Shown piece by piece: positions 25,585 to 36,120 of a stretch of DNA of 64,000 bases. The stretch is from Lachnospiraceae bacterium. Lineage in GTDB: Bacteria > Bacillota > Clostridia > Lachnospirales > Lachnospiraceae. Both the position numbers and the translations under genes were made by a program. The notes under the pieces are model-generated. The model was not told the DNA's origin, did not search any database, and saw only the letters and a list, made by a program, of their open reading frames with translations. The first letter of the stretch is position 1; every line of letters starts with the position of its first letter. The stretch lies in NCBI GenBank assembly GCA_015056905.1, contig SVFI01000003.1:1-64000 (forward strand). The letters run 5' to 3'.

Positions 25585-27429
25585 TTACCTTTTAAATTTC
25601 TTTTCCAGTTCATACTTTGTCATGGAAATAATCGTCGGTCTTCCATGCGGGCAGTTAAAAGGATTCTCACACGCAAGAAGTTCCTTCATCAAAGCTTCCG
25701 CCTCCTGCATAGAAATTGCCTGATTTCCCTTGACTGCCGCCTTGCAGGACATACTTGCAATCTTAGATAGTACTGCGTCGGAATCTCCCTTGACAGGAAA
25801 CTCCACAAGCTCGTCCAAAATCGATAAAAAGAGCTGCTTCTCGCTCAGTCCGTACAAGTCGGTCGGAACACTGCGGATGGCATATGCATCCTCACCGAAC
25901 TCATCCATTTCAAAACCGAGTGAAGCAAAATCATCCATATGCGAAAGAAGTACATTCTTTTCTTTCGGTGACAATGTTACAACAAGCGGCGGATTTAACG
26001 ACTGCACGGCAATTTCTTTTTCCCGGTACTGTCTCATAAGACGCTCATACATCACTTTTTCATGTGCTGCATGCTGGTCCACGTAATATATTTTTTCCGG
26101 CATAGAAAGAATCCAGTATGTGTCAAACACCTGTCCGATGATTTTGAAATTTTCAATTTCCTGCTGTTTGATCTGCTCCTCGTCAAAAAGCTTAAGCTGC
26201 TCCAGTTTTTCAACGAGAACCATATCCTTCTGTTTGATAACATTTCCGCTCGATAAAGCAATCGGCTTCGGTTCCACGTTCATATGTTTTAAAAATTCTC
26301 TGTCCGTCCCGAGAACACGTGGAATCTCCTCGCGGCGCTTTTGTTCAAACGGCTGCGGAATCATTGCTGTAAGCGCTTTTTCCTCTGCCTTGTCATTCTT
26401 TTTCTCCGGGTTTGGCATCTGCTCCATCGACGCAATAAAAGTTTTGCCCGTCAACGCATCTTTTACCGCATCCCGGATAAAGGAAAGAAAATATCCCGGT
26501 TCATTCATGCGGATATCCATTTTCGTCGGATGTACATTGACATCGATTCTCGTCGGGTCAATGTCAAAATGCAGAACTACGAACGGATATTTGTGCTGCA
26601 TAAGAAATGTCTTATACCCTTCCTCCACAGCAGAAGAAATCAGACTGCTTTTAATATATCTTTTATTTACAAAAAACGTTTCATAGCTTCGGTTGGCGCG
26701 GTTTAGCACAGGTTTTCCGATAAATCCCGTTATGCGAATTCCATCTCCTTGCGCATCCACCGGAATCATCTCTGACGCAACGTCTTTTCCGTAAATTCGA
26801 TAAATAATCTCATTCATATTTCCGTTGCCGGACGTAAAAAACTTCGTCTGACCGTTTGCAACAAACTGAAATGCCACATCCGGAACCGAAAGTGCCATAT
26901 GCTGCATAAAATCAGCAATATAGCCCCCTTCCGTCGCCGCCGTCTTTAAAAATTTGCGACGCACCGGTGTATTAAAAAATATATTGCGCACAAGGATTGT
27001 TGTTCCGTCCGGTGCCCCGATCTCCTCCGGCGCCTCGGTCTCTCCGCCGCTGATGCACATTCTGTGCCCGGTCAGCGCCTGCGGTGTCTTTGTGATAAGT
27101 TCCACCTGGCAGACTGCAGAAATACTGGAAAGTGCCTCACCGCGAAAACCGAGACTCATCACCGTCTCCAAATCTTCTGCCATGCTAATCTTGCTTGTGG
27201 CATGACGCATAAACACCTTGGAAAGCTGGCTCTCATCAATACCGCCGCCATCGTCCGTCACACGGATGAAGCTGATACCGCCATCCTTGATTTCCACCGT
27301 GATATGCTTTGCTCCCGCATCAATTGCATTTTCCACCAGTTCCTTTACAACGGAAGCCGGCCGTTCCACAACCTCGCCCGCCGCAATCTGGTCTACCGTA
27401 TTACTGTCCAGAATGTGAATTTCATTCAT
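25585..27429 (-). CDS. mutL: DNA mismatch repair protein MutL (endonuclease type)
   Basis: GHKL ATPase with latent nicking activity. ATP motifs: E33-N34 in LVENAIDAGA, DDGGGI, and FRGEALSSIS. The C-terminal endonuclease site DQHAAHEKVMYE and the zinc-associated CPHGRP are intact, as expected where MutH is absent. 614 residues with a variable linker of about 330-420. It overlaps mutS by 8 nt and runs 4 nt short of the miaA start. Confidence 0.98.
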   Translation of the reverse strand: MNEIHILDSNTVDQIAAGEVVERPASVVKELVENAIDAGAKHITVEIKDGGISFIRVTDDGGGIDESQLSKVFMRHATSKISMAEDLETVMSLGFRGEALSSISAVCQVELITKTPQALTGHRMCISGGETEAPEEIGAPDGTTILVRNIFFNTPVRRKFLKTAATEGGYIADFMQHMALSVPDVAFQFVANGQTKFFTSGNGNMNEIIYRIYGKDVASEMIPVDAQGDGIRITGFIGKPVLNRANRSYETFFVNKRYIKSSLISSAVEEGYKTFLMQHKYPFVVLHFDIDPTRIDVNVHPTKMDIRMNEPGYFLSFIRDAVKDALTGKTFIASMEQMPNPEKKNDKAEEKALTAMIPQPFEQKRREEIPRVLGTDREFLKHMNVEPKPIALSSGNVIKQKDMVLVEKLEQLKLFDEEQIKQQEIENFKIIGQVFDTYWILSMPEKIYYVDQHAAHEKVMYERLMRQYREKEIAVQSLNPPLVVTLSPKEKNVLLSHMDDFASLGFEMDEFGEDAYAIRSVPTDLYGLSEKQLFLSILDELVEFPVKGDSDAVLSKIASMSCKAAVKGNQAISMQEAEALMKELLACENPFNCPHGRPTIISMTKYELEKKFKR

Positions 27430-30082
27430 CTGTATTACTCCATCTGTTCTTAATCATGTTTTGAAGTTTATATAGTGTATTGAGTGCATCCAGCGGTGTC
27501 AATGTATGAATGTCGATATTTGACAGTTCATCAATGACATCCGAATCCTTTACCGTATCAAACAGGGACATCTGCGCCAAATCCACCTGATCATATTTTT
27601 TGACCTTCGCCTTCTCTGTTTTGGTATTTGCCTGAATACTCTGGATTTTTTCCGTCACATCATGGTCGGAAAGCTGCTCTGCAATCTCTTTGGCCCGGTC
27701 AATCACCATATCCGGAACTCCTGCAAGCTTTGCCACCTGAATACCGTAGCTGCGGTCCGCGCCTCCTTTTACGATTTTTCGCAAAAAGACAATGTCATCG
27801 CCTTTTTCTTTAACCGCAATACAGTAATTGTTGACATTGTTCATCTTGCCTTCCAGTTCCGTCAGTTCATGGTAATGTGTCGCAAACAACGTTTTGGCAC
27901 CGAGAATTTTACGGTTACTGATATGCTCCACGACCGCCCATGCAATGGAAAGACCGTCAAACGTCGATGTACCGCGACCGATTTCATCCAGTATCAGAAG
28001 ACTCCTTGACGTCGCATTCCGAAGAATATTCGCCACCTCATTCATTTCCACCATAAAGGTAGACTGTCCGCTCGCCAAATCATCTGACGCTCCGACACGG
28101 GTAAAAATTCGATCCACAATTCCGATTTTGGCACTCTTTGCAGGAACAAAACTTCCGATTTGTGCCATGAGAACAATGAGTGCTGTCTGTCTCATATAAG
28201 TTGATTTACCAGCCATATTCGGACCCGTGATAATCGAAATCAGATGCTTATCACTGTCCAAAAACGTATCATTGGCAATGAACATGTCATTTTTGATTAC
28301 TTTTTCCACAACCGGATGTCGTCCGTCTTTGATATCAATAATACCTTTGGTATTGAGTTTCGGCCTGACGTAATTGTTTCTCTCTGCCACATAGGCGAGA
28401 CTGCAAAATACATCAAGAGCCGCAATCGCCTTGGCCGTGCGCTGGATGCGTTCCATATTGTCCGCCAGAGCATCTCTGATTTCACAGAACAAATCATATT
28501 CCAGTCCGTACAGCTTATCTTCTGCATTTAAGATGGTATCCTCCATCTCTTTGAGCTTCGGCATTGTATACCGCTCCGCATTCGTAAGCGTCTGCTTACG
28601 GATATAGTCATCCGGAACCATATTTTTAAAGGAATTGGTTACCTCAAGGTAATATCCGAATACTTTGTTATATTTAATTTTCAAATTTTTGATACCGGTT
28701 CTCTGTCTTTCCTGTTCCTCCAGCTCTGCCAGCCATGCTTTTCCGTCGGTCTTAGCCTTCCGAAAACGATCCACATCCTCGGAAAATCCCGGTTTAATAA
28801 TACCGCCTTCCTTCGATGTAATCGGAGGTTCCTCCTCGATTGCATCCTCAATCAGTCCGCAGAGATCTTCCAGCCCGTCCACATCCTCACAAATATTCTG
28901 CAGAAGCTGTGACGAAAAATCACCGAGCACCGTGCGAATCGCAGGAAGCATCTGCAAAGAATTGCGAAAAGCAATCAAATCACGTGGATTAGCTGTCTTA
29001 TAACTGATTTTTCCGAGAAGCCTCTCCAAGTCGTAAATCGGATTTAAATACTCCCTCAGTTCATCACGTGAAATAAGATTTTCATTCAATTCCTCTATCG
29101 CGTCCTGACGCATGATAATATCATCCGCCTCGATGAGTGGTTGTTCAATATATGTTCGCAGTGTTCGCGCGCCCATCGCTGTTTTGGTCTTGTCAAGCAC
29201 CCACAAAAGGGAGCCGCGTTTCATCTTTTCGCGGAGCGTCTCTGTAAGCTCCAGATTACGACGCGTTGCGCTGTCCAAAAGCATATATTTACTTGCTACA
29301 TATGGGTTTAGCTTCGTAATATTGGAAATACCGGTCTTTTGAGTTTCATACAAATACTGCAGCGCAGCTCCCGCCGCAATCTGCCCGGCAGCAAAATCGT
29401 CCACACCGAGCGCTGTCATCGTGCTGACATGGAAATGTTTCATCAAAAGCTGCTGGCAATTTATCTCATCAAAATACCACGCATCTAATTTGAAAATGGT
29501 AATCCCGAGACGCTCTTTCAGTTCATCTATCATGTATCCGCTTACCAAAAAGTTGTCATTACAAACAATCTCCGAAGGCATAAACTTCATAATCTCATCC
29601 TGAAGCTTTTTGACATCGGAAACTTCCGTCACATAATAATCACCTGTCAGTGCATCTATCACGGAAATACCGATTTTTTCCTCCATGTAAGCAATGCACA
29701 TCAAATAATTATTCTTACTTTCTTCCAGAGACTGGATATTTAAGTTTGTTCCCGGTGTGACAATGCGGACAACTTCACGCTTCACAATACCTTTGGCAGC
29801 TTTCGGGTCTTCTACCTGTTCACAGATAGCGACCTTATATCCTTTGTTGACTAATTTAGTCAAATAGCTTTCCGCCGCATGATACGGAACTCCGCACATC
29901 GGTGCCCGCTCTTCCTGCCCGCAATTTTTACCTGTCAGTGTAATTTCCAGTTCTCTCGATGCGGTAATCGCATCCTCGAAAAACATTTCATAAAAATCAC
30001 CTAAACGATAAAACAAAATACAGTCTTTATGCTGGGATTTTGTTTCCATATACTGTTTCATCATCGGTGTTAAATCAGCCAT
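27422..30082 (-). CDS. mutS: DNA mismatch recognition protein MutS
   Basis: Binds mismatches and small loops and recruits MutL. The mismatch-reading motif F30-Y-E32 (GDFYEMF) marks it as true MutS1. The ATPase domain has Walker A GPNMAGKST and DEIGRGTSTFDGLS. 886 residues, full length, with a C-terminal tail predicted for tetramer or beta-clamp contact. It starts 28 nt after miaB. Confidence 0.98.
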   Translation of the reverse strand: MADLTPMMKQYMETKSQHKDCILFYRLGDFYEMFFEDAITASRELEITLTGKNCGQEERAPMCGVPYHAAESYLTKLVNKGYKVAICEQVEDPKAAKGIVKREVVRIVTPGTNLNIQSLEESKNNYLMCIAYMEEKIGISVIDALTGDYYVTEVSDVKKLQDEIMKFMPSEIVCNDNFLVSGYMIDELKERLGITIFKLDAWYFDEINCQQLLMKHFHVSTMTALGVDDFAAGQIAAGAALQYLYETQKTGISNITKLNPYVASKYMLLDSATRRNLELTETLREKMKRGSLLWVLDKTKTAMGARTLRTYIEQPLIEADDIIMRQDAIEELNENLISRDELREYLNPIYDLERLLGKISYKTANPRDLIAFRNSLQMLPAIRTVLGDFSSQLLQNICEDVDGLEDLCGLIEDAIEEEPPITSKEGGIIKPGFSEDVDRFRKAKTDGKAWLAELEEQERQRTGIKNLKIKYNKVFGYYLEVTNSFKNMVPDDYIRKQTLTNAERYTMPKLKEMEDTILNAEDKLYGLEYDLFCEIRDALADNMERIQRTAKAIAALDVFCSLAYVAERNNYVRPKLNTKGIIDIKDGRHPVVEKVIKNDMFIANDTFLDSDKHLISIITGPNMAGKSTYMRQTALIVLMAQIGSFVPAKSAKIGIVDRIFTRVGASDDLASGQSTFMVEMNEVANILRNATSRSLLILDEIGRGTSTFDGLSIAWAVVEHISNRKILGAKTLFATHYHELTELEGKMNNVNNYCIAVKEKGDDIVFLRKIVKGGADRSYGIQVAKLAGVPDMVIDRAKEIAEQLSDHDVTEKIQSIQANTKTEKAKVKKYDQVDLAQMSLFDTVKDSDVIDELSNIDIHTLTPLDALNTLYKLQNMIKNRWSNTDE

Positions 30083-30110
30083 TGTTTCCCTCTCTTCTTG
30101 TCATGACATA

Positions 30111-31577
30111 TCACTTTTCAGCGATATGTCCTGTATAATAAAACCCATGACACTCATCCAGATGTACGGTCTGAATCGTTCCGATTAGTTCCTCATTTCC
30201 TTTGAAATGCACCATGGTATTGTTGGACATGCGTCCCGTCACAAGACTTTCATCATGCTCGTTTACCTCTTCCACAAGCACTTCCACATCCTGTCCCGTA
30301 AAGACAATCGTTCTGTTTTTGGAGACTTCCTGCACCGTTGCAAGCACACGGTTAAAATTGCGCTTTACAACATCTTCCGGTACCTGATTTTCCATTGCAG
30401 CCGCCGGTGTACCGGTACGTTTGGAATAAATAAAAGTAAATGCATTATCATATCCCACCGTACGGATGACATCAATCGTATCATCCACATCCTCATCCGT
30501 CTCTCCCGGAAATCCGACAATAATGTCCGTCGTCAAAGAAATATCCGGTATTTCCCTGCGGATTTTGAGTGCAAGCTCCACATACTGCTCCTTCGTGTAA
30601 CGACGGTTCATGCGCTCCAAAATACGCGTCGAACCGGACTGAAGCGGCAGATGTAGATGTCTGCATATCTTCTTTGAGTCACGCATCACCTGAATCAGTT
30701 CGTCGGAAAGGTCCTTCGGATGCGATGTCATAAACCGGATACGCTCAAGCCCTTCTATCTTTTCAATCCGCTGCAAAAGCTCTGCAAAACTAATCGAATT
30801 CTCAAGCGTCTTTCCGTATGAATTGACATTCTGTCCGAGCAGCATAATTTCAATGACACCGTCCTCCACAAGCATCTCAATCTCGCGGATGATATCCTCC
30901 GGGGTTCTGCTTCGCTCGCGTCCTCTGACATAAGGTACAATGCAATAACTACAGAAATTGTTGCATCCGAACATAATATTAATCCCGGACTTAAACGGAT
31001 ATTTACGGACAATCGGAAGATCCTCCACAATCTGATCGGTCCCTTCCCATATATCGACAATCATATCGTCATTTTCCAGCATATCGCAGACAAGCTCAGC
31101 AAATTTAAAGATATTGTGTGTCCCAAAAATCAAATCTACGAATCGATAGCTTTTCTTTAACTTATCAATGACACTCTGCTCCTGCATCATACAACCGCAG
31201 AGAGCAATTCTCATATCAGGATTTTTCTTCTTGTAATTACTGAGTGCACCGAGTCTTCCGTACACTCTTTGATTTGCATTGTCACGCACCGTACAGGTGT
31301 TGTATATCACAAAATCCGACTTCTCATCCGTCCCGTTATCCACATATCCGATTTGCTCCAAAATACCGGAAAGCTTTTCGGAATCTCTGGCGTTCATCTG
31401 ACACCCGAATGTGGTTACGCAGAACGTCGGCTTTCTTCCGAGTCTCGCTGTCAGCTCCCCGACCATCTTTTTGGCTTTTGCCATATAAAAATACTGACGT
31501 TGCGGCTCCTCCGTCGGCGGTGTGGCCGTAAGATCCAGCCTCTGCATCTGTAATTCTAAATCATCGTTTTTTATCAT
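30111..31577 (-). CDS. miaB: tRNA-2-methylthio-N6-dimethylallyladenosine synthase MiaB
   Basis: Radical SAM methylthiotransferase acting after MiaA. An N-terminal UPF0004 domain carries three Fe-S cysteines (FGCQMN, NTCTVRD, CGCM). The radical SAM domain has CNNFCSYC, a CxxxCxxC cluster, and a C-terminal TRAM domain ends the protein. 488 residues, with about 40 residues ahead of the UPF0004 domain. Placed before mutS-mutL-miaA, so both enzymes of the ms2i6A pathway are in one transcript. Confidence 0.97.
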   Translation of the reverse strand: MIKNDDLELQMQRLDLTATPPTEEPQRQYFYMAKAKKMVGELTARLGRKPTFCVTTFGCQMNARDSEKLSGILEQIGYVDNGTDEKSDFVIYNTCTVRDNANQRVYGRLGALSNYKKKNPDMRIALCGCMMQEQSVIDKLKKSYRFVDLIFGTHNIFKFAELVCDMLENDDMIVDIWEGTDQIVEDLPIVRKYPFKSGINIMFGCNNFCSYCIVPYVRGRERSRTPEDIIREIEMLVEDGVIEIMLLGQNVNSYGKTLENSISFAELLQRIEKIEGLERIRFMTSHPKDLSDELIQVMRDSKKICRHLHLPLQSGSTRILERMNRRYTKEQYVELALKIRREIPDISLTTDIIVGFPGETDEDVDDTIDVIRTVGYDNAFTFIYSKRTGTPAAAMENQVPEDVVKRNFNRVLATVQEVSKNRTIVFTGQDVEVLVEEVNEHDESLVTGRMSNNTMVHFKGNEELIGTIQTVHLDECHGFYYTGHIAEK

Positions 31578-31591
31578 GCAAAACCTCTCTG

Positions 31592-32842
31592 TTATCTGAT
31601 TTGACCGTCTCCGACAATCGTATATTTGTAGGAATTCAGTTCGCGCAGCCCCATTGGTCCTCTGGCGTGAAGTTTCTGTGTACTGATACCGATTTCCGCA
31701 CCGAATCCGAATTCAAAGCCGTCCGTAAAACGGGTGGAAACATTAACATACACACAGGCCGCATCCACCTGTTGCTTAAACTTCTCTGCAACTGCCTCAT
31801 TCTCCGTTACAATACATTCGGAATGTCCGGTGTTGTAACGGTTGATATGTGCAATCGCCTCATCTTCGTTTGCAACAGTTTTCACGGAAATAATGTAATC
31901 CAAATATTCCGTTCCAAAATCCTCTTCTGTTGCACTTAAAATATTATCCAAACCGGAAAGGGCTTCCCTTGCCGCCTCATCTGCACGGATTTCCACGTTC
32001 TTCTCCTGCAGTTTCTTTGCAAGCACCGGCAGAAGTTCCTCCCTGATATCCTCATGTACCACAAGCGATTCACAAGCATTGCAGACACCGATTCTCTGCG
32101 TCTTGGCGTTCATAATAATCGCAATCGCCTTCTCGATATCCGCATCTTTATCTACATACACATGACAGTTTCCTGTTCCGGTTTCAATGACAGGAATGGT
32201 TGCATTCTCCACAACGGCGCGAATCAATCCGGCTCCGCCGCGCGGAATCAGCACATCCACATATTCCTTCATCTTCATAAATTCTGCCGTGACACTCCGG
32301 TCTGTCGCTTCAATCAGCTGAACCATATCCGGGTTATAGCCTTTTCCCGACAATGTTTTTCGGATGCAGTCCGTGATCGCTTTGTTGGAGTGAATACAAT
32401 CGGAACCTCCTTTTAAAATTACAGCATTTCCTGCCTTAAAACAGAGACCGAACGCATCCGGTGTTACATTCGGGCGAGATTCATAAATAATGCCGATAAC
32501 GCCCATCGGAACACTGATCTTCTCAATCACCATGCGATTCGGGCGGGTAAACGTCTCCAAAACCTCTCCGACCGGGTCAGGAAGGTTTGCCACCTGTCTG
32601 AGTCCTTCCGCAATCGCCTCCATACGTTCCTGTGTCAGCAAAAGTCGGTCTAAAAGCCCCGGATGCATATTGTTTTTGCGTCCGTTTTCCATATCAATCG
32701 CATTCTGTGCAATAATTTCATCCGCATCCGCAACAAGTGCATCCGCAATGCTATGTAAAAGCTCATTCTTTACCTCTGTGGAAAGAAGTGCTACCTCATA
32801 TTTCACCGATTTGGCTCTGCATCCAAGTTCTTTTAATTCCAT
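31592..32842 (-). CDS. proA: Gamma-glutamyl phosphate reductase ProA
   Basis: Second step of proline synthesis: NADPH reduction of glutamyl-5-phosphate to the semialdehyde. Aldehyde dehydrogenase fold; the catalytic cysteine is in [14 protein letters not shown]. 416 residues, full length. It follows fthC by 16 nt in the proB > DUF896 > fthC > proA unit and leads into miaB by 14 nt. Confidence 0.97.
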   Translation of the reverse strand: MELKELGCRAKSVKYEVALLSTEVKNELLHSIADALVADADEIIAQNAIDMENGRKNNMHPGLLDRLLLTQERMEAIAEGLRQVANLPDPVGEVLETFTRPNRMVIEKISVPMGVIGIIYESRPNVTPDAFGLCFKAGNAVILKGGSDCIHSNKAITDCIRKTLSGKGYNPDMVQLIEATDRSVTAEFMKMKEYVDVLIPRGGAGLIRAVVENATIPVIETGTGNCHVYVDKDADIEKAIAIIMNAKTQRIGVCNACESLVVHEDIREELLPVLAKKLQEKNVEIRADEAAREALSGLDNILSATEEDFGTEYLDYIISVKTVANEDEAIAHINRYNTGHSECIVTENEAVAEKFKQQVDAACVYVNVSTRFTDGFEFGFGAEIGISTQKLHARGPMGLRELNSYKYTIVGDGQIR

Positions 32843-32858
32843 CTTTATCTGTCCTTTC

Positions 32859-33425
32859 TCAGATTCGGATTACATCCTTCTCTGTCACAATACAATGTAC
32901 CGTCCGGTCCGTCGCCTCCGCCGGTATCCTTTCTTTTTCGAGTATCTGGAATGAAAATGCTATCGCCGTCATCTCCCCCGAAAAACTCTTCGCAAGATAC
33001 CGATCATAGAATCCTTTCCCGTAGCCGATTCGGTTACCGGAAAAATCAAATGCTACGCCGGGCAATATCATCAAATCCTTCTCCTGCGCCCTATATCGTC
33101 TTTCTTCCGAAGGCTCCGGCTCCGGAATTCCTTTGTAGCCGGTTCTGAGCTGCTCTGTATCCGTGATTTCAAAAAATTCCATCTCATCACCGAGTACAAC
33201 CGGGCAGAATACTTTTTTACCGCCCGCAACGCACTCCTCAATAAACGGAAGCGTATCCGGCTCCGAACCATAGCCCGCAAAAATCAAAATCTGCTTTGCC
33301 TGCAAAAATTCCGGAAGCTGTTTCAAACGAGAAATAATTTCACTGCTCATTTCCAGACGTTCGTGCGCACTCAGCGTCTCTCTTTTTGCCAGCATATCTT
33401 TTCTAATTTGCTTCTTTGTTTCCAT
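32859..33425 (-). CDS. 5-Formyltetrahydrofolate cyclo-ligase
   Basis: Converts 5-formyl-THF to methenyl-THF using ATP, recovering stored folate. 188 residues with the N-terminal [16 protein letters not shown] helix, phosphate contacts in [10 protein letters not shown], and the family signature [24 protein letters not shown] near residues 130-153. It overlaps the DUF896 gene by 23 nt. Folate use links it to metH and fhs elsewhere in the window. Confidence 0.94.
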   Translation of the reverse strand: METKKQIRKDMLAKRETLSAHERLEMSSEIISRLKQLPEFLQAKQILIFAGYGSEPDTLPFIEECVAGGKKVFCPVVLGDEMEFFEITDTEQLRTGYKGIPEPEPSEERRYRAQEKDLMILPGVAFDFSGNRIGYGKGFYDRYLAKSFSGEMTAIAFSFQILEKERIPAEATDRTVHCIVTEKDVIRI

Positions 33426-33624
33426 ATTTTTCCCCGAGATTCGTCACACTACCGTCCTCATTTTGAATATCAATGTTGTTGAGCTGACTGCGGAAGTTGG
33501 CGCGGACAATTGCAATATACTCCTCGCGCAACATCTTCTGTTCTTTTTTTTCTTCCTCTGTCAGACCTTCTGCCTGCGATTTATGATATAACTCATTGAT
33601 ACGGTCAATTCTGGATTTTTCCAT
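33403..33624 (-). CDS. DUF896 (YnzC-like) small helical protein
   Basis: 73-residue cytosolic protein with the family pattern RINELYHKSQAEGLTEEEKKEQ and LREEYIAIVRANFRSQL, a two-helix structure. The DUF896 family is widespread in Firmicutes; YnzC of B. subtilis belongs to it and some members are linked to SOS genes, without a settled function. AGGAG before the ATG. It lies 11 nt after proB and overlaps fthC. Confidence 0.92.
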   Translation of the reverse strand: MEKSRIDRINELYHKSQAEGLTEEEKKEQKMLREEYIAIVRANFRSQLNNIDIQNEDGSVTNLGEKYGNKEAN

Positions 33625-33635
33625 TCTGTTCTCCT

Positions 33636-34490
33636 TTATTTATGCATGTTTTCAACATAAGTAATCAAGTCAAAGTTCTCGTCTTTGTGCGCTTTAAACA
33701 ACGTTCCCGTGCCTTCGCTGCGCCCGTCCATAATGCGGTGAAGAATGCGGATATCCGATGCATTCGCAATGACCATATCCGCTCCCGAACAGGTTGCAAT
33801 CTTAGCTGCGGAAAGCTTCGTGTTCATTCCGCCGGTGCCGACGTTACTTCCCGTACTCTCTTTTCCCATTCCCATAATCTTGTCATCAAGACGATCCACC
33901 ACATCGATAAATTTGGCATTCGGATTCCGGTTCGGGTCATCCGTATAAAGACCATTAATATCGGACATTAAAATGAGTAGATCCGCACCGACAAGCGATG
34001 CTACAATGGCAGAAAGTGTGTCGTTGTCACCGAATTCAATCTCGTATGTCGCAACCGTATCGTTCTCATTAACAACCGGAATGACACCGAGTTTCAGAAG
34101 CTCATTAAATGTATTTTTGGCATTGAAGCGGTTTAAATCATCGACAATCGTATTTTTTGTCATAAGAATCTGCGCTGCCACCTGATTGTACTCCGCAAAA
34201 ATCTTCTGGTACGTCATCATCAGTCTTGCCTGACCGATGGCTGCACACGCCTGTTTGACCGCAATCGGATTATCCTTTTTGTCAATATGAACGGCTTTTT
34301 TTCCTGCAGCAATCGCACCGCTTGTCACCAAGATAACATCCTTTCCCTGATTGCGCAGATTGCAGAGCTCACGCACGAGCACCTCAAGTTTAATATAGTC
34401 AAGATCTCCCGTCTCTGCATGCTGCAGCGAAGAAGAACCGATTTTTACTACGATTCTCTGTTTGTCTTTTAAAAATTCTCTTGCACTCAT
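33636..34490 (-). CDS. proB: Glutamate 5-kinase ProB, without PUA domain
   Basis: First step of proline synthesis, phosphorylating glutamate. The amino acid kinase fold is complete: VVKIGSSSLQ, VTSGAIAAGKKA, NENDTVATYEIEFGDNDTLSA and GTGGMNTKLSAAKIA. At 284 residues it lacks the C-terminal PUA domain of the 367-residue E. coli enzyme, as many clostridial forms do. Feedback inhibition by proline cannot be judged. It heads the proline unit; the ribosome site is weak (AAGAAGA). Confidence 0.95.
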   Translation of the reverse strand: MSAREFLKDKQRIVVKIGSSSLQHAETGDLDYIKLEVLVRELCNLRNQGKDVILVTSGAIAAGKKAVHIDKKDNPIAVKQACAAIGQARLMMTYQKIFAEYNQVAAQILMTKNTIVDDLNRFNAKNTFNELLKLGVIPVVNENDTVATYEIEFGDNDTLSAIVASLVGADLLILMSDINGLYTDDPNRNPNAKFIDVVDRLDDKIMGMGKESTGSNVGTGGMNTKLSAAKIATCSGADMVIANASDIRILHRIMDGRSEGTGTLFKAHKDENFDLITYVENMHK

Positions 34491-34512
34491 TTATCATATC
34501 TTCTTTCTGTGT

Positions 34513-36120
34513 TTATTTTGTGTCATCGATAGAAAGGCTTATGGCAATCTTTTCCGCAATGAGCAGTCCGTCCATGGCGGCGGATGTAATACCCCCCGCA
34601 TAACCTGCCCCTTCACCACACGGATATACCCCGCCAAAGGCTGACTGTCCTTGTTCATCACGAACTATTTTGACCGGTGAAGAAGTCCTGCTTTCCACAC
34701 CTGCAATGACTGTCCTGTCATTGTCAAAGCCGGCAATATTTTTTCCAAACCTTTCCATTCCTTCGAGAAAAGCGTTCTCCATTTCCGCCGGTAAAAGTCC
34801 CCTGAGATTTACCCCTTCATATTGTCCTTTCACACAAACCGGAAGACCGTCAAACACTGAAGTTCTTCGATTATTTTTATAATCACCAAATGCCTGGATC
34901 GGAATCTTACCTTCCGCAAGATGATAAGCATTCTCTTCCAGTTCCCTCTGAAATTCTACACCACCAAGCGGTCCTTTGTCACGAAAATCATCGGGCGTTA
35001 CCGAAATAATAATTGCACTGTTTGCAACTCGGCTGTCTCTGGCACGATAACTCATACCATTGACCGCAAGATGACCCGGTTCACTCGATGCGTTGACCAC
35101 ATATCCTCCGGGACACATACAGAAGGAATACACCCCTCTTCCGGAAGAAGTCTTAGCCGTCAACTTGTACGGCGCAGCGCCGAGCTTCTCATATATATCT
35201 TCAGGTTGCTCGCCGTACTGCGTCCGGTCGATTGCCTCCTGAAAATGCTGTACACGGTAACCTACGGCAAACGCCTTCGGATGCATCTCCATTCCTTTTT
35301 GAAGCAGCATCTCAAATGTATCTCTCGCACTATGTCCGATAGCGAGTACTACCGCATCCGTGTCAATTCGTTCCGATGCATTAACAATGACACCATTCAC
35401 TTTACCATCTTTTATCGAAAGATCCGTCACCTGACTTTCAAAGCGCACACATCCTCCTGCCTGCTCAATGGCACGGCGCAGGGATCGCACCATACCGGTA
35501 AGTAAATCCGTGCCGACATGCGGTTTTTGTTTGTAGACGATATCCCCGGGAGCCCCCATTTTGACAAAGAGCTCTAAAACCTCCCGACATCTTCCATACT
35601 TATCTTTCACGAGTGTGTTTAATTTCCCGTCGGAAAATGTACCTGCACCGCCTTCACCGAACTGCACATTGGAATTAGGATTGAGCACTCCCGTTTTCCA
35701 AAAGTTCTCCACATCCTCCATGCGCTGTTCCACACATTTTCCGCGCTCCAGTACAATCGGCGTAAATCCGTGTTTTGCCAGATAATATGCGCAGACAAGT
35801 CCTGCCGGACCCGCACCGACGATGACCGGTGACTTGATATTTTTTCTCACAGTGGTCACCGGAAAGCAGTATGGCTTATCCTCAACCTTCTGTACATCTT
35901 TTGCTTTGCATTTTTTTAATATTTTCTGTTCTCCGGCAACTGCTACATCCACAACGAGGGAATAATATAATTCCGGTTTTTTTCGTGCATCCAGTGATTC
36001 TTTCCGTATGATAAGCTCTGTAATTTCCTCCGGTTGTATCCGAAGCATGGATGCTGCTTTTCGGCGTACCTCTTTCTGCGTATAACCGATATTTACTTTG
36101 CACTGATTGATTCGTAACAT
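34513..36120 (-). CDS. FAD-dependent oxidoreductase (COG2509-like), substrate unknown
   Basis: 535 residues from the preferred ATG (MLRINQ, GGAGAAG before it); the track adds 19 codons that overlap the upstream gene. An N-terminal segment of about 90 residues with TQKEVRRKAASMLRI precedes the FAD dinucleotide motif VGAGPAGLVCAYYLAKHG. Later motifs are GTFSDGKLNT, a hallmark of this group, and CGEGAGYAGGITSAAMDG at the C-terminus. The physiological reaction is not established. It overlaps the HI0933-type flavoprotein gene by 28 nt, so two flavoenzymes are coupled. Confidence 0.88.
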   Translation of the reverse strand: MLRINQCKVNIGYTQKEVRRKAASMLRIQPEEITELIIRKESLDARKKPELYYSLVVDVAVAGEQKILKKCKAKDVQKVEDKPYCFPVTTVRKNIKSPVIVGAGPAGLVCAYYLAKHGFTPIVLERGKCVEQRMEDVENFWKTGVLNPNSNVQFGEGGAGTFSDGKLNTLVKDKYGRCREVLELFVKMGAPGDIVYKQKPHVGTDLLTGMVRSLRRAIEQAGGCVRFESQVTDLSIKDGKVNGVIVNASERIDTDAVVLAIGHSARDTFEMLLQKGMEMHPKAFAVGYRVQHFQEAIDRTQYGEQPEDIYEKLGAAPYKLTAKTSSGRGVYSFCMCPGGYVVNASSEPGHLAVNGMSYRARDSRVANSAIIISVTPDDFRDKGPLGGVEFQRELEENAYHLAEGKIPIQAFGDYKNNRRTSVFDGLPVCVKGQYEGVNLRGLLPAEMENAFLEGMERFGKNIAGFDNDRTVIAGVESRTSSPVKIVRDEQGQSAFGGVYPCGEGAGYAGGITSAAMDGLLIAEKIAISLSIDDTK